From: Ectobius pallidus
Lineage: Eukaryota > Arthropoda > Insecta > Blattodea > Ectobiidae
Assembly (NCBI GenBank): GCA_964059195.1
Contig: CAXKWD010000007.1
Span: 152,825,269 to 152,889,268 of the forward strand
Reading direction: 5' to 3'
Length of the DNA: 64,000 nt
The notes under the pieces were generated by a model that ran no database searches, had not been told where the DNA came from, and was given only the letters and a program-made list of their open reading frames with translations. Below are positions 63,611 through 64,000 of this stretch, piece after piece (the stretch's first letter is position 1; each line of letters begins with the position of its first letter). A program made the position numbers and the translations under genes.

Positions 63611-64000
63611 TAGGGCTCGGACTTTTAGGTAAATACATATTTTTTTTTGCTATTACTTATGATTTCAGGACTTTGTCAAAGTTCCGGCTGGGACCTTTGG
63701 ATTCAAAATGCTGAGTTGCATATCACATAAAAAAAAATATTTTCGATATTTTTTATTTGAATAAATATTTTTGGTAACTTAATTCTTTTAAACATATTTT
63801 ACCAGATATCTTGTTTAGAAATGAATATTTTGACTTTTTTTGTAAAATTGCGACATATTTTCAATGTGTTGCATTATGTTGAGTCAGACAATAAATCAGG
63901 GCTGATTAGGCCTTTATTAGTGTAAATTTATGTTTCCTCTCAAACTGCATTACTAAAACAATTGTTGACAGAATCAATAAAAGAAATCAAACACATTGAA
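63611..64000 (+). mobile_element. hAT-type element, type K, cut by window end
   Basis: It opens TAGGGCTCGGACTTTTAGGT, clearly related to the type C and G termini, and is AT-rich inside with 'catatttt' words. The right end lies outside the window. Confidence 0.65.

Noticed and set aside
1..64000. Operons, riboswitches, ribosome binding sites, replication origins
   Set aside because: Nothing in the composition or gene content suggests prokaryotic or organellar DNA; these feature types do not apply.

Overview
This window reads as repeat-rich intergenic DNA from an animal genome, most likely an insect. The retrotransposon tails, transposase fragments and short palindrome TAGGCCTA (17 exact copies) would fit a cockroach or termite relative, but the organism call is inference. 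The DNA is AT-rich, has many long TTA/AAT and TA microsatellites, and shows no bacterial-style gene packing. I found no intact host gene, no functional tRNA or rRNA gene and no CRISPR array. Nearly every open frame is a shadow of a repeat. The few with recognisable protein signal are decayed pieces of mobile elements: C-terminal tails of non-LTR retrotransposons, a hAT (DUF659-type) transposase piece, a PIF/Harbinger transposase N-terminus and a doubtful THAP-like exon.

The window is a layered set of transposon insertions, many with exact target-site duplications (TSDs). Working family names used below: Fam-A, a foldback-headed repeat of unknown class (7 copies, starting at 1, 4806, 9450, 10092, 12170, 24071, 53020); Fam-B, a dispersed repeat with a 'GTCCGTCCGTGTGTCTGTAC' core (8117, 13234, 35845, 43452, 47940); Fam-J, a TA-target element with TIRs of about 80 bp (2273, 6542); hAT-type non-autonomous elements with 8-bp TSDs, including a related set with TIRs of the type TAGGG-CCGGATTTT (4458, 5750, 13508, 33520, 34130, 34475, 42547, 45177, 56877, 58498, 59128, 62797, 63611); Helitrons with TC...hairpin...CTAG ends between A and T (48889, 50308, 51903, 53149, and partial ones at 37017 and 60521); and retrotransposon family R with a 'GHVAR' tail (26191, 28460, 40910, 42108, 44002). 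There are also tRNA-headed SINEs, a TTAA-target piggyBac-like element, and Harbinger- and mariner-like elements.

Region by region. 1-10 kb: Fam-A, SINE, a three-layer nest in Fam-J, hAT elements. 10-16 kb: Fam-A, two SINEs, and a Fam-B copy split by two different hAT elements. 16-20 kb: an inverted and tandem duplication, then a hAT transposase fragment. 20-26 kb: piggyBac-like and hAT-like elements, Helitron-like arm, Fam-A, SINE pair, another hAT-like element. 26-33 kb: family R split by two insertions, then a duplicated AT-rich segment. 33-48 kb: related hAT elements, Fam-B, SINEs, a Harbinger element with a hAT element inside, more family R. 48-55 kb: four Helitrons, a retrotransposon tail, and a Fam-A copy split by a Helitron and a small TA-target element. 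55-64 kb: SINEs, five or six related hAT elements, a two-ended Helitron structure and an AT-rich minisatellite.

No genes here appear to work together as a pathway. The shared biology is transposition: several non-autonomous families seem to share end sequences and target preference, and the nesting gives a relative order of events. Boundaries given with matching TSDs are good to the base; boundaries of older repeats are approximate. All similarity statements come from reading the sequence by eye, with no alignment or database search.
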